Source: Ascidia mentula | Lineage: Eukaryota; Chordata; Ascidiacea; Phlebobranchia; Ascidiidae | NCBI GenBank assembly: GCA_947561715.1 | Contig: OX387198.1 | Span: 15,252,001 to 15,316,000, forward strand | Length of the DNA: 64,000 nt | Direction: 5' to 3' | Shown here: positions 49,401-62,442 of the stretch, one piece after another | How positions within the stretch are numbered: position 1 is the first letter of the stretch | Layout: each line of letters opens with the position of its first letter | Program-made: the position numbers and the translations under genes | Notes under the pieces: model-generated | Database searches by the model: none | What the model was told of the DNA's origin: nothing | Seen by the model: the letters and a program-made list of their open reading frames with translations, nothing else

Positions 49401-50229
49401 TGGTACGTTGAATAACGGCCCGTCGCGATTTAAAATGTCTTCGTTGATCGAACCGACTCCCAGTCGGCGCAATTCATTAATAGACGTTTCTCGCTGTGTT
49501 GCAAAGGGCGCGTGCCCATGGTTTATAGAAAAATGTGATTTCATTTTTCGTAATCATAATAAAAATGCGACAATATAACCACTTCAATAATATTGAAATG
49601 GAGTTTCCTAGTATTGCGGTAAAGAGATGTAATAAAACCGCCGAAAGTGGTTATTTGTTTAATTCTAGTTCAGTGTTGAAAATTTGGCAGCGAAGAAAGG
49701 TCGGACAATGGCTGTCGTTTGATGTAGGTTAATTCCGCTGTGTAAACTCGGGCTGTTCGCGCTTATTCCATATCTACATAACTACAGCACGCGCCACCGT
49801 AATCTGCTTAACGCTTGTCGGCAATATACATTAGCTGAATAAACAAACAATCAATTCATCACTCGGTGGTGATAGCGCACATGTGCGCATATTCACAGAA
49901 TGACAGTGGTAAGATGGAGATGCAATTCCGAGGAGCTGCAAATGCGTCACAAGACGAATTTGTTTAGTTAGAGTTAAGTGAAAAAATGAATCGAATAAGA
50001 AAATGTGACTTGATGTTTTGCACTTTGTGCTTGGAGGTGTATATTTGACATGAACCAGGTCCACTTTAGCTTGAGCCAAGGAAAAGAGAAATTTATTACT
50101 TGAGAATTGTGTATATGAATATGAAAAAGGTTATGATGAAAAATGTTGATAATTTTTCTTTCTCAGGCTTTAAAAACTTAAAGATTTGTTGAAAATTGTT
50201 CGTCAACACAAACACGAAGGTTTTACAAA
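46425..50229. other. Divergent intergenic region upstream of the LIM-homeobox gene
   Basis: About 3.8 kb between divergently transcribed genes. Open frames at 47207-47653 (+), 48137-48508 (-) and 49384-49578 (+) show no family features. A purine-rich G tract (GGGGGGG) lies near 49079. Regulatory elements of both flanking genes would be expected here but none can be identified from sequence alone. Confidence 0.5.
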
Positions 50230-53200
50230 ATGGCGGTTCCTAACTGTTTCTGCTGCGGTAACGCCATATTGGACAAACACATTCTGCAGGTAAATTACGA
50301 AAACCAAATACTTTTTGGATTACAGTGCACGAGGGTATGTTAACTGACAAAATAGTGTTAACATGTTACGTTCAAAACCACTTTCAAGCGATTTAAAACC
50401 AAATCTTAAAAAATATCGTTAAAATTATATAAAGCTGGCTGCTATTATAAACATGACATGATAAAAAATTTTTGACAAATGAAACGTTTTAAAGGTTGAC
50501 GACAAGGTGAGTCACGAGGATTGTGTGAAATGCAACGATTGTCATTGTCAACTACGCGAAACTTGCTTTGCTAGAAATGGATTATTGTATTGTTCCGACG
50601 ATTTCACCAGGTATGTGAATACGTTTTGCTACCACGTTTTGTGAGTGTTTGAGCGTAAACTTCTAGAGTTGCAGTGTTTATGCAGAGTTGGTTGAATATA
50701 AATCGTCATCAACTCTAATCATTTTGTAACTTTACAGCGTGAACTTTGATCACGCAAAATCCGTACATTTAGTTTCTTGAACCCAAAAGGAAAAATATAT
50801 TCTATACTTTGTATTATGAGTGTGTAATGCATGCTCTTATTTGTACAAGTTTTAAAATATCATAGACTCTTATGTCAAAACGCTTTATATTTTAAAAACA
50901 TGTTTCGCCTTTATAAGCATCCTCAGTTTTAAACTACATTAACAGAACAGACTAAGCTAAATTGTAAAATGGTAAAACCATGCAAGCTACTGGTGCCAGT
51001 AAAGCGTTTTGACACACGATCATATAATTTTTTGAAACTGACATTAAAGTTTCCACTTGTGTTACGCAAAAGTAGTGTTGCTACAATAGGTGGATCTCGT
51101 AAAGAAAAAATACTACTCTCATGTTTACATATATATACAAAAGCTATACTTGATTCAGACTTAAAGAACACAGGAATTAAATTTAACAACGCACGATAGT
51201 AAACATATTATTTGAACAACAAATGTACATGTGGTGCAGACGTTTCGGCAGCAAATGCGCCGGGTGCGCTCTCCCCGTCTTTGCAACCGACCTCGTTCAA
51301 AAGTTCCAGTGTGAAGGTGAATCTATGGTCGTCTACCACATCGAATGCTTCTCCTGTTTCGCTTGCGGAAGAAAAATCCTCCCCGGTACCCAGGTTTTCT
51401 TCAGAGATGGACGCAAAGTGTTTTGCTGCGACGATCACGTGACGCCACAACCCAAAGGTAAGGGTTAAGCCGTTGTTATTGTTTAAATCTGAATAAATAA
51501 ACAAAATACCCCACATTGTACTAATATATTTTAATAAATCATCGTTTCATGTCAATTACTTCCACTGCCATGAATACATAAAGTACATTACATTATTAGG
51601 ATTCTGTCAAATAGTTTTCCCGCTATATCACTACCATCTGAAAGTTCAAAATATGTTTTAACGATAAACTCAGGTGTTTCACGGAATAAAACTCTTCCAA
51701 ATGATGTAAACGATAACTGTTTGATTTTTATGTGATGTGGCAATTTACTAATAGGACAAATTTAAACTAAAACATGAAATTTTAAATTTCAATAAACTGT
51801 TTCTAGCACGAAATATTTTCTATTTTGCAAACGAAACACATTATTTTCCATTTCGCAAGCACCACGACATGAAAATAATGTCAATATAATACTGAAATTG
51901 TTGTTGTTTAAGATGACCCACTTGATGGGGAAGCTCTCGATTGGGGATCGAATGAACCCGAAATAATCACCCCAAAATCGGAATCGGTTGACAGCAACTC
52001 GGGATGTGACTCGTTATCGCTCTGCGTTCCTCCAACCAAACGTCGCGGACCGCGAACAACAATAAAAGCGAAACAGTTAGAAGCACTGAAAGCTGCATTT
52101 TCCGCCACACCAAAACCCACACGTCACACCAGAGAACAACTAGCGCAAGACACAGGACTCAGTATGCGAGTTATACAGGTGCGATACCAGATTAATTATT
52201 TTGATATAGATCGAGAAATATTTGCCTAAAATAACATTATGGTGGGAGGTAGGGTGTCTATTGTTGGGAGTAAACACCAGCGCCGATACAAAACGATGAT
52301 AAACTCTTAAAACATCCACAAGTTTGCAAGTATATTCACCATATTTTTTCCACCTATTTTGTTGTTGTTAAACTTTAACTCGAGAAAACCCTTACGCTAT
52401 TACTTCAAAATGTCTTTTAATTTGATAATTGTTGCACACTGATGTGATTGAACATTTCTTGTGTGGTCATAGGTGTGGTTTCAAAACCGCAGAAGCAAAG
52501 AAAGACGAATGAAGCAATTAAACGCTTTTGGCAACCGTCGCCATTTCTTTGAGCGAAGCGAGGCATTGCGCATGCGCGAAATCGCTAATGCAAAGCAAGA
52601 TCACGTGACGAACACCTTCTTTCAGCCAGGTTGGATATTGTGACGTAACGATAATTCGCCGCATGGCGACAAAGCGTTTTTACAGACGGTGAATCCCCTC
52701 GGACGGGTCCCTGTGGGAAATCTCTTTGTTACGTCACAGACGGAGCGGAAAATGGCAATTAAGTGCGCGTGCATTGTGAAGTGGTATAATCAAGAAGGCC
52801 AATGCGGCGCAGATAGAGCTTTGATTGCCCTTATTACGTCACTAGGGACTGCGTAGGCACGTGACTTGCACCATAAACGTGTCGTATTTTGCTACGTTTA
52901 ATTATCACCTTCAAGATCAAATGCAAAATTGTCAAATAGCAATCAACTTTTGAATTTGCTGAAGTATGTTCCTCTATCTAAAAAACGTTCTATGGTGGTG
53001 TAAAATGTATTTAATAAAAAAGAAAAAAACACTTTCCCGTAATCCTGTCTCAAAAAAAATTATTAAATCTTTACCACACGAAGCAAAAATACATTTACTT
53101 ATTTATACATTTACGTATATAAATATATTGTAGTAAAAATTGGTAATGACGATTAATTTCACTGAAATATATGATAAAAATCATTTATAAAATGAAAAAG

Positions 53201-53985
53201 AATACACACTGTTTCAAACACATCGCAATATACATCACATTCACAACCTCTTCGATCAATACTTCTGTTATTATGAATCACAAATTCCGACATACGTGAA
53301 AACAATGAAACCAACTATGATGTCACAAACCTATTCGGTGTGACGTTTTGATTGACGTAATGCCACCAGACGCTGCGTACGCGATCAATTACGTCACACG
53401 CCAAGCTTTGATTAATGTTAAGTAACAGATGGAAGCCTCATCAATCCGGTGCTACCGCAGCGTGTGTTGCTAAAGTTCAGTATTTTCTCTTCAGAAGTTG
53501 CAAAAAAGTTTTGATTTTAGTTTGAATTTTTACTAGCTTGATATTATTTTTTTATTGATTCATTTACAGGAAGTACGCTGTATTTTGGTAAAAAGTAAAT
53601 AGAAATGTTAAATTTATCCTAGTTTGGATTTTACGTTTTCTGTAACTCCGCCTTGTGAAAGCAGATATTCCTCGATAAATTAAAAAAATTACATCCTTTT
53701 TTGTTTTTAGAAACCGGAATGTTTCCTGGAAATTTTGGAACTGGCGGACCCCTATTACCACCCCAGGGTGAAAAAAACTACCCTGCTTTCTCCTCCCATC
53801 GCCAACAACACGATTGGGAGCAAGATGTGACTCTGGAAAACTGTTTTGTTGCCCCACAAAGTTTTCTCGATAAGGACCAAGCACCGAGGGGCTATAATTA
53901 CGTCATGACAGATTCACCGAATGAAAAACGGCACAACCATGCCTGTGATGACGTCACAGGAATGCAGTTTTGGGCCCAAGACTAG
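50230..53985 (+). CDS. Lhx1: LIM-homeobox transcription factor, Lhx1/5 (Lim1) class
   Basis: Exons 50230-50289, 50495-50610, 51240-51457, 51913-52178, 52473-52629, 53711-53985; 363 aa. LIM domain 1 spans about residues 6-58 ([10 protein letters not shown] ... CVKCNDC ... YCSDDF). LIM 2 spans about 60-128 (KCAGCALPV ... [11 protein letters not shown] ... VFCCDDH). The homeodomain (about 174-233) contains [20 protein letters not shown] and the recognition helix [19 protein letters not shown], a very close match to vertebrate LHX1/LHX5 rather than LHX3, Islet or LMX. The family acts in nucleus with LDB cofactors in gastrula organiser, endoderm and neural patterning. The intron splitting the homeodomain lies between Q and VWF. 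The exon 5 donor is CCAG|GTTGGA; reading on would give a stop after PGWIL, so a short isoform is possible. The tail after the homeodomain is short for the class. Confidence 0.9.
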
Positions 53986-55515
53986 AAGTTGTTGATTGCA
54001 AATAGCAAATACCGACAGTAATATTACCGCACTCTTGTAAAGTATTGCGGACTTTTGTCAAACTGTCATACTTAATAATGCTTCGTACATGGACACCGAC
54101 ATACAGGAAGCTTTTCAAATCGTTTAAATTTCAGTTGATTTGACGCTCATGAAATTTGTGCACTCCTTAATCTTCGAAGCTTCTTGTGGTCCTGTTACAA
54201 GCACGATACAAACTTTTGCACAGTTATTTGCAAATGTTTATTCTCTTTTGTTTTCTAAAGGAAATTTATTTCCAAACTTCCCGACATTCCGCATTTCGCA
54301 GAGTACTATCGAATGTTCTTTACCGTACTTTATGTTTTCTTGCTGGTACTCGACAAATAGAAATACATCAGGTTTCATGCAATCCCTGCACCTGCGATTT
54401 TTGAGTGTAACTTTTTAACCTGAGGATTACTTAGAAAAGGTTTTTTGCTCCATGTTGGAAGGCAAATTTTATAAATAGTTACGCTTTTAACGATTTGTAA
54501 AATATTTATTAAGATTCCATATACGGTATCATAAAGGTGACGTTGACTGGCGACCGCTTCGACCGGTTTAATTATGCCTCCTGGAAAAAATCGTAATCAA
54601 CACATTCGTGCATGTATTGAAGTCCAATATGCTTGGGCCATTTCGATGTCATATCGGGTTTGTAAACTTAACAAACCAGGTCCAGGTTTAATTTTTACTG
54701 TCCGCAAGTGCAGGTTTGCGACATGAGAAAGTACTTCCACCCCGCTGGCAGTCAAAGTCGAATGAAGTAACCCAGGTTCTGTGTTGGATTTTTACTACTT
54801 TTCTTCTTGTCACAACTCCTCTGCATCGCTAATTCCTTCAAAGTTTGACATTTATACGACCACGATATTGCCTGGTGGCGCTGTTCTGTCCGCTCACTCC
54901 CAAACCACCCCTCTGACTGGCGCCGACGGTTTTTTATGACGTCTGCTGCCTCACCACTGACGATATTTATTGCTTTCCATCTTACTCCCTGCTATAAGTG
55001 TTCGTACATGGTAAGCGTGCAACAACATTTTAATTTATAATTACACGATTAGTGAAAATAGAAGAAAATTGTATTGCTTGATTGCAGTTTCTTATACCTA
55101 TCGTGTGACCTCTGGTCCTATTAAGCACGTTTTCTGCATTAACATAAATTAAAATCGAGCTGCTCTGGAACCATTTATTTTGTCTCATTCAACAACGTTT
55201 CTAAATTATGAAAATCTTTATGTTTTGTACATTATTTTAACATTTATACTCATTGACATTTCTTACATTATTTTATTTCTCGATTGCCACTGACACAAAT
55301 TTTTCCGCGGGGTGGCAGTAAAGGGACAGTTTGTACCACTTTTAGCTAATCTGGGATTAACATTTTGTGCGCCTTTTTTGCTCGCCATTCATCCATTCAT
55401 TTATATTTTTTTGCCCCTTTGCTTCCGCGAGTTTTCAATGATTCGTGTTTTTATTTCCTGTCCATCACAACTTCTTTCCATGACATCCCACACAATAAGC
55501 ACATCGGTTATAGAA

Positions 55516-55686
55516 CAGTGATTCCCAACTTTTTGTGGTTGCGTACCACTTGGAGGGAAAACAATTTCGACTCATACCACCTTGTTGAATGTTACAAAGT
55601 TACCTAGGGAATCACAACTTTTTAAATTCGAACTATATTTGTAAATTACGCCAAGGTGCTCACGTACCACCGGTTGGGAAACACTG
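55516..55686. mobile_element. hAT-like MITE (CAGTG ends)
   Basis: A 171-bp element starting CAGTGATTCCCAACTTTT and ending GGTTGGGAAACACTG, giving roughly 15-bp imperfect inverted ends that resemble hAT termini (CAGTGGTTCCCAACC type). Both ends also carry GTACCAC sub-terminally. A clean 8-bp target duplication is not visible, so it is probably old. Confidence 0.6.
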
Positions 55687-55880
55687 GGTTAGGGTATCTA
55701 GTTATTACAACGTTTAAAACGGAACTAATTTGCAAAAAAATGCGATTTTAAAAATTCAAACCTCCTGCCAAAGTTTAAAGTTCTGATTTTGTCTCGCATC
55801 CAAGATATTGTAGCCAGACTATTTTTGTTAAATCTAACCGCGAGTTGTTAGATGTCGCTTCGACTTGTCGAAACAAAGTA

Positions 55881-55938
55881 GTTGATCCAGCTTGGCTGCA
55901 ATGTCTTGGCTGCGGTGCCAGTGAACCTGATTTCTAAG
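55881..55938 (+). repeat. SINE tail fragment
   Basis: TTGATCCAGCTTGGCTGCAATGTCTTGGCTGCGG matches the tail of the tRNA-derived SINE at 17838-18036. The tRNA-like head is absent. Confidence 0.55.
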
Positions 55939-56487
55939 TACGATAGCTGAGGATTAGGGGCAATGGCAGTGTTTTGTCATATGATATCTGATACATGATG
56001 ACATGTCTTGTCACATACACTTTTGGGTTGTTTTTACTTATAGCTATATTGCAAAAGATCGATGGCAGATTGAATGACTGAAAGACAGTTTAAATGCAGT
56101 AAAGCAATTTTTTATTTTCCTATCTGGTGTTTTACGTGTTGAGCGTACTTTATCGTTCCAGCCATGCACAGCTATACAGGAGGAATTTCCGGTTTGCTGA
56201 AATTCAATGCCACGTTCGAACAAAGAGCGTCGTGACGGTCTCTTTGTTGCCTTCTTTCCGTATCCATTTATTGTAAGGGTTGTACGGAGTATTGGCTTTT
56301 AAGGTCGACACGTGGGTAAAGTTAAGTGGGGAACAAATGCAAACGTAAACCCGCCATTTGTTGTGTTAGTTGCTATAGCGCTGTAGAGACGGGACTTCTA
56401 TGCTGAAACTTCTTGACCAAGTAATTTAAATAAATATTTTGAAAATATGGAATTATTCACGGTGAATAATTGTTGACTTCGGCAAAG

Positions 56488-59400
56488 ATGGAAAGCGTTC
56501 AGGTAATATTATTGTGTTTTATGGTTCGTACATGTTATTCTTCTTATACAGCCTAATTAGAATTACTGTACCCCAGAAGTTCTCTTGCGGGAGTTGCACC
56601 TAACTTTCTAAATTCGTTGTCAATACAAACCTAAAAATATTTGCGCATTCTTTAAGACTGAATATCAAATAAAAATAACTGTACGGGAATGATGGCAATG
56701 TGTTTACTCTATAAGCGGTTCGGACATAATGTGCCTTAAAAGTTAATATAATCGTGAAAAAAATTAAGAGAAAACATTTGCCAATAAAAGTAATTATGAG
56801 AGCACAGAACATTTTAAATGAAGTATATAATTCTATAAAAGTCTGTCATTTATAACTGTGATTTTTTTGTTGGGTTTTAAGTTAAAAGAATTTGATCCTG
56901 ACGAATTCGAATGTATTCCTGGTAAACTTGGACACCTCGGCTCAGGTGCTTTTGGAGTTGTGAGACTTGCCATTCATAAAGTCCTTGGCCCTGTTGCACT
57001 AAAGTGCTTTTCAACAACCGCTGGACCTTCTATTGAGGAAATGTAAGAGAAAGTCCGATTTTATTCTATCAGTAATGCCTATCGAGCAGGGGTGCCCAAC
57101 TCTTACGTTTATGCGTGCCATATTTTTACATAACCTTCTAACTGCAGTCCCCGTGCAACAGAAATTGGGTTTTCATCGGGAAAGGTATAATCACACACAA
57201 CATGTTGGCAAATAATAAACTACACCAAAAATTAGGACGACAATTACAAATGAGGGTAACGATATTTTCATTGACTTTGTCAAATAAACCCTTGCGCCAT
57301 ATACCAAATCAAAAATACACGCGGCTCTTTTGAGAAAGGTGGTTCAGTATATCACAAGTCGGAAAAAATTAAGTCCAACAGCAAATATTACTTGCACTAG
57401 GATTAGGAATGAATTGTCACATCATCAAACCTCCAACAACGAAAACGTTGTACGACTCTATGGGTGGACAAAGTGGAAAGGGGTGATGGCGATTGTGATG
57501 GAATACTGCAATTATGGAAGTCTTGAAGATATCCTCCTCAACAGTAGCGTGAGTTTGTCGGTGTCAGTTACCTTACAAATGTGCAGCGAGATCGCTGGTG
57601 GCATTGCCAGTGTTCACAACGTATCGAAGCTCAAACGCATGGTGCATTGTGACATCAAGCCTGGAAATATTTTGGCTTCTAAAAAATTTCAATGCAAGTT
57701 ATCCGACTTCGGTGGAGCAAAGTTGTGCAACTACACGAATTGTGTGACGACTTCCCAGCTTCCTACGCGCGATCAACTAACATTAGCATATACGCCACCT
57801 GAAGTCTTGATTAATGTGGGCCTGCCCTTAAGCAAAGAGCAAGACACCTACTCATTTGCCATGGTGGTTCACATGCTCTTAACAAGGCGCCAACCGTTCA
57901 CCTTACCCAATTTGATTGTTGTGTTGGTGACAAAAGGAAAACGACCGAGTACCAAAATAATAGATGAAATGAAGAAAACCCTTCAGGACCTGGATCTGGA
58001 GAGCGTTCAACTTATGCAGGAGATAATGGAAAGTTGCTGGAAGCAAAAACCCGAAGAAAGACCAAACATGCTGGATGTAAAGAAACGTTTGGAGAAACAA
58101 CTTGCCAAGTATAAGCCTTCGGATATTATCGGCAGCATCTCGGAAGCAATAAAAAATCTTACGTTTGTTGATCCCGGTACTTACGAGAAAGTTAAGATCC
58201 CGCTCACCAGTTTTTCTCTTTCCAACCAATCCTTTGCTACAGGTCGGTCAAAAAAACCAGCTACTCTGCCCAAGCCAAAGCGCACTACAAAAACTTTAAC
58301 TCCGAATGCTTCAGGTAGATTTTAGTTTTAATGGGACTTAGATCTGACTTTTTGATGATTATTTGTACCGTTGTGTGAAGGTGGAGTGTCATATCAGGTA
58401 TCGTCTACAAATCTTCCTCATCGGGATCAGAATTCCTTACCTGTTTTAAAGTCTGCTGGTCCCAAATTAAACAAATCTTTTCATCAACTCGGTTTGTGAA
58501 TGCATTTTGTAACAAAAACGTTAAAATGAACTGTAGTTCGAACAATCTTTAATCCAGTTTAGCAATAATAACGCATGTGTATTTCTTGTGTGGAATTTCC
58601 GTTATACTTGCTTACTTAACAAAAAAAAACTCTATGGCAACATTTACCTGCCCTCTTACGTATAGTGGTTGTACTTGGTCGGTATAGTGCCAAAAAATAT
58701 TTCCTCCGTAATTGTCAATAGCGTTAATTGGCTTTATTATTTTTCAAACCTTTGTGCGCAGGTGAGCCGTCAAGCTCCGCGCCTGCTACAAAGGTACCAC
58801 CTGCTTCAACGCCTTCAAAGGAAACTTTCAAACATTGCGGTATGTAATTTAAAATTGGCTCATGCCAACTAACAGTTCAACAGAACTGCAAAACAACAGC
58901 ATGATGTAGTCCTTAGATCATCTCGAACAAGTGTACAATGTTTTTGATATTTTTACAGTTTGAAAATGAACTGTAGAGGTTGAATAACTAATTGTTTCCA
59001 CTTGGCTTTACCGTCAAACCAATTGTGCGCAGGCAAACCGGCCAAACTCGTGACACCTTCCAACCTCCTGTCTACTTCGAAATCAGGCAATCTAGATTTA
59101 ATTGAAATTTTTCAACACCACGGTATGTAGGTGAAAATACGAATTTGGTGGAAATACGCAATTGCTTTTTTTGTCTAAGCACCTAAGATTAATCTTTAAA
59201 GCGTTTTTGATGGAATTATTTTACATGCTTTAACAAAAGCAAAATTTGCAGAAGGTGAAGCCTGTTCAAAAATCAAGGAGTATGAAAATGTGACGACCAC
59301 AAAGGAATATGACAAAGGATCCGATATCGCCAAACTTCTTCTAGCTTTGATTTTGGAAGACAAATATGCTTCCGGGGACAGGGCTGAGACTTATGCCATG

Positions 59401-60000
59401 AAGTTGCTGAAGCAGGAGAAATACACTTCGTCGACTCTATTCTTTTACCTTGCTGGTTTGTTGTACAAGAAAAAACACGATAAAAAGGAGGCACTGAGTG
59501 ACATAAGTCGTGCCTGTAGTGGAATCAGAGCAACCAGCGCAAATATGGTCCAACAACAGAAAAAATACCCTAATGGAAAAGACTTATTGCTTCATCTTCA
59601 CATTCCTTACATGAAAGAGTTAATCACGACGCTTCACGAAATTCCAAACGTGGACTCCAAACTCCGCAGTAGAAAAGAAGCAACTTGTTACAAACATACT
59701 GCGGATGTGTGTCTTCTCGCAGATGACGCGAAGTCCATGGAAGCTTCGCTAATGAAGTTAACTGAGATAATGGATGAATCTTTTGGTGCAGAAGCTCACA
59801 AGTATTCCGTATACGCAAGTGGCTTGACCCAACTTGGCGTCGCTAAATTAAAGAAAGAAAATTTCAAGGAGGCATGCGATTATTTTAAACAAGCCATAGA
59901 TAGTTACAAAAATGCAGGTGACGAAAGCGACGAAGACAAACAAAAACGAATCGAAGTAGTGGAGTCTTATTTGCGCATTACTCGGACGAAACTGCTTTAA
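56488..60000 (+). CDS. RIPK-like (TKL) non-RD protein kinase with TPR-like C-terminus
   Basis: Exons 56488-56502, 56882-57042, 57401-58314, 58381-58491, 58762-58839, 59033-59122, 59252-60000; about 705 aa. Kinase domain about 15-275: glycine loop GSGAFGVV (25-32), VALK lysine 46, catalytic motif HCDIKPGNIL (141-150) with Cys in place of Arg, so non-RD, DFG at 161-163, and PPE where APE is usual. All essential catalytic residues are present. The sequence is nearest in flavour to RIPK/TKL kinases, many of which signal in innate immunity. A Ser/Pro/Lys-rich linker in exons 3-6 follows. The last exon gives about 249 residues of helical repeat, including a TPR-type pair (GLTQLGVAKLKKENFKEACD, YFKQAIDSYK). 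TPR domains bind partner proteins. The tiny first exon encodes MESVQ. An inverted paralogue starts 2.4 kb downstream. Confidence 0.8.
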
Positions 60001-62442
60001 AGCTAGTGTTTTCTACGTAATAACAAAACGTGGCTTTCAAAATTGTAATAGCTTGCGGGATCATGGCCAGGTAAAAATTTGCATTTTGTCATAATTGCAC
60101 CATTTCACTTGCATTACACCAACGTGTGTGCACACAAGCTGCCAAAAACCTCCGAAAGAGAGCAAACCACCACTGAGAATGGAATATGATCATATCCGCC
60201 ACGTCGATCATTTTACAAACATCTTGTAGCACAACTCAAACAAATTTACGCTCTAGCACTCTTAAATCGTATATTTTACTTGCGCTCCAATTTCAGACTT
60301 TTTGTTTTACATTCTGACTCGAATAGCTTCCTATTTCTTCACCAAAACCGTCACATCCGGTGTGCACAACACAGAGCATTGATGCAAAATTCGAAACGCC
60401 ATTGGTTTGAAAATGACACATGGGCTGATTTTGACCTTAAAATTTAGGATTTTACATGTTTATTGTGTGTTGTTTTACATATAACAATGTTATCAAGCTT
60501 CTTTGCAAACCGGCATCACCCTTGGAAAAGTCCACACTATGTTTGGCATGTAATAGATAGTATACAACAAATATGGCACGCATAACCGTATGTATTGTGC
60601 ACCCCTGCTTTACATAAACCACAAAGTCAGATACGCCATCTGTACATCAAACACCGGCTATCTGTCCATTACAACCGAGTGTGCAACATCCTATATTGTA
60701 TTCGAATTAGAACCATCAACGCGAAACTAGCTTCAGCTACAAAAACTGTTATAAAACCTAGTCTTTAATTCTCTCCAGTGGGGCCTCCAATCATGTTACT
60801 AACAGGTCTATTTGTTTACATGAACTTTGTGGAAGCTGCGATTTTAAATCAAACCGTGTTGTTATTGTAATCTTACGCAATCTTACAATCCGGTGGTGCA
60901 TGCAACCATTTCAACTGATTGTGTATTTGTTTAATCGCTACTTTACATACGTTTTCTATGATCGCCACAGCATTGTGTGACCTGTATCAAATCGCAACGT
61001 TTCATCTTTGGAAGTTCAGATAACATCGTTAGGTGATGACGTCATTACCATTTGTTTGATCATCTCTCAGCCGCGTGATCAACTCGTGCTTGAGTCTTAG
61101 TTGTAACACAAAGTAATGTAGGCTACATGTCGTAAATGTGTTAACTAACATTGTCTGTTCCCTTTTTACGTTTTGCAACTGGAAAAGTAGCTGCTTTCGT
61201 TGTAATATGACAATGCAACTTCCTGTCATTTCATAACGTACGTGGTCTATCTGACACTTCTTGATTTCTAAACGTGCCAATAAAGGAATTTATGCACGCT
61301 TACAGTGCAAACGAATACTGATATAATGGTTCGGTTTTATATAAGAGGTAATAGGGTGTGCTATGTGTATCAATTCATGGCTAATTCATACAATCAGAAG
61401 TGCAGATACCACAATGCTTTCAAAAAACACCTATGACTTATTTGCACTTGATTCGTGTGGAAGGCACACCCTTTTCAATAAGGTTCAATGGCATCGCAAT
61501 CAACGCATTGCAGCCAAGCTGGATCAGCCGGCCTTTTAAACAAAAGCTAAAACTCCATCATAAAACATTCTAACGTCACACAGTTCAATAGGTGTAGGTA
61601 AATATTGAAGTCGTTCTTGGAGAGAACTCTTCGAGCGGAAAAACTTTCTTATATTTATTTATATTCTCCTTTTTACTCTGGCCATACAGAGATCCCGGTG
61701 ACCATCGATTCCGATGTCGTTGGGTGCCACCACAAGTGTGTTCAATTAAGGTTGTCTAACTGTTGGTGCCAACGCTTCTACTGCATGTTGGCTCTCACGC
61801 AAGAACATGTGTCAATAAGGAGCTCAATGCAAATAAGGTTCTAAATGAGGCGAAATCATTGGGTCAACGTCCTGATACAGACTTGTGCTAGGCACAAACT
61901 GTAACTGAACAAACAGCGACGACGGCTGAGGAATGCGGGCAGTCGACCAACATTTCGTACGTGTTCTACATATGGGTCCATTATGTTGATTTTCTTTGTT
62001 TTACTTTTCTTATGATTTTCCATAACTTTTCTAGTATTTTTTTAAAAATTTTCAGTCTGGAGTTAAAGCAATAACTGATTCCACAATTTCGTTTCTAACT
62101 CTCTGCCCTTTTCTGTAATTCATGGTAAGTATGCATTTAAATTTGTATTTTTAAGTAATTTCAATTCATAAGCAAGTTTACAACAGAGGTCAAGCAAACT
62201 TTTTCAGAATATCCACACCATATCGTGGGCCACATTACTTGGCTTGACATTTTTACAGCAAGACTACAAGATGATTAAGTGTAAGACAATTCAAATAAAT
62301 AAGTATACATATTCATTTAGTAAAAGCGTAAGTTTACATATGATTTCATTTCAATCTAGCGGAAAAGTGATGCAGTAGATATTCAAACACAAGATTGCGC
62401 AATTGAGTGTCCAAAATCAAAAATGTGATGCAATGAATCGGG
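60001..62442. other. Spacer between tail-to-tail kinase genes
   Basis: About 2.4 kb with no recognised exon. It includes an antisense SINE tail piece near 61502-61530 (CATTGCAGCCAAGCTGGATC) and, near 60570-60607, a block (GGCACGCATAACCGTATG...GCACCCCTG) that is an inverted match to the first intron-like CAGGGGTGCCCAACTC stretch at 57089-57128 in the upstream kinase gene. Confidence 0.5.

Larger units (their letters stand above)
53986..56487. other. Intergenic region with hAT-like element and SINE tail
   Basis: About 2.5 kb between Lhx1 and the first kinase gene. It contains a CAGTG...CACTG element (55516-55686) and a SINE tail (55881-55938). No exon was recognised. Confidence 0.6.

Noticed and set aside
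49384..49578. Possible upstream exon of the LIM-homeobox gene (MSSLIEPTPSRRNSLID...)
   Set aside because: Good ATG context, but no donor keeps it in frame with the LIM exon, which already has its own start.
57033..57215. Short frame following the kinase glycine-loop exon
   Set aside because: It is intron sequence after the GTAAGA donor at 57043 and contains a transposon-like CAGGGGTGCCCAACTC end.
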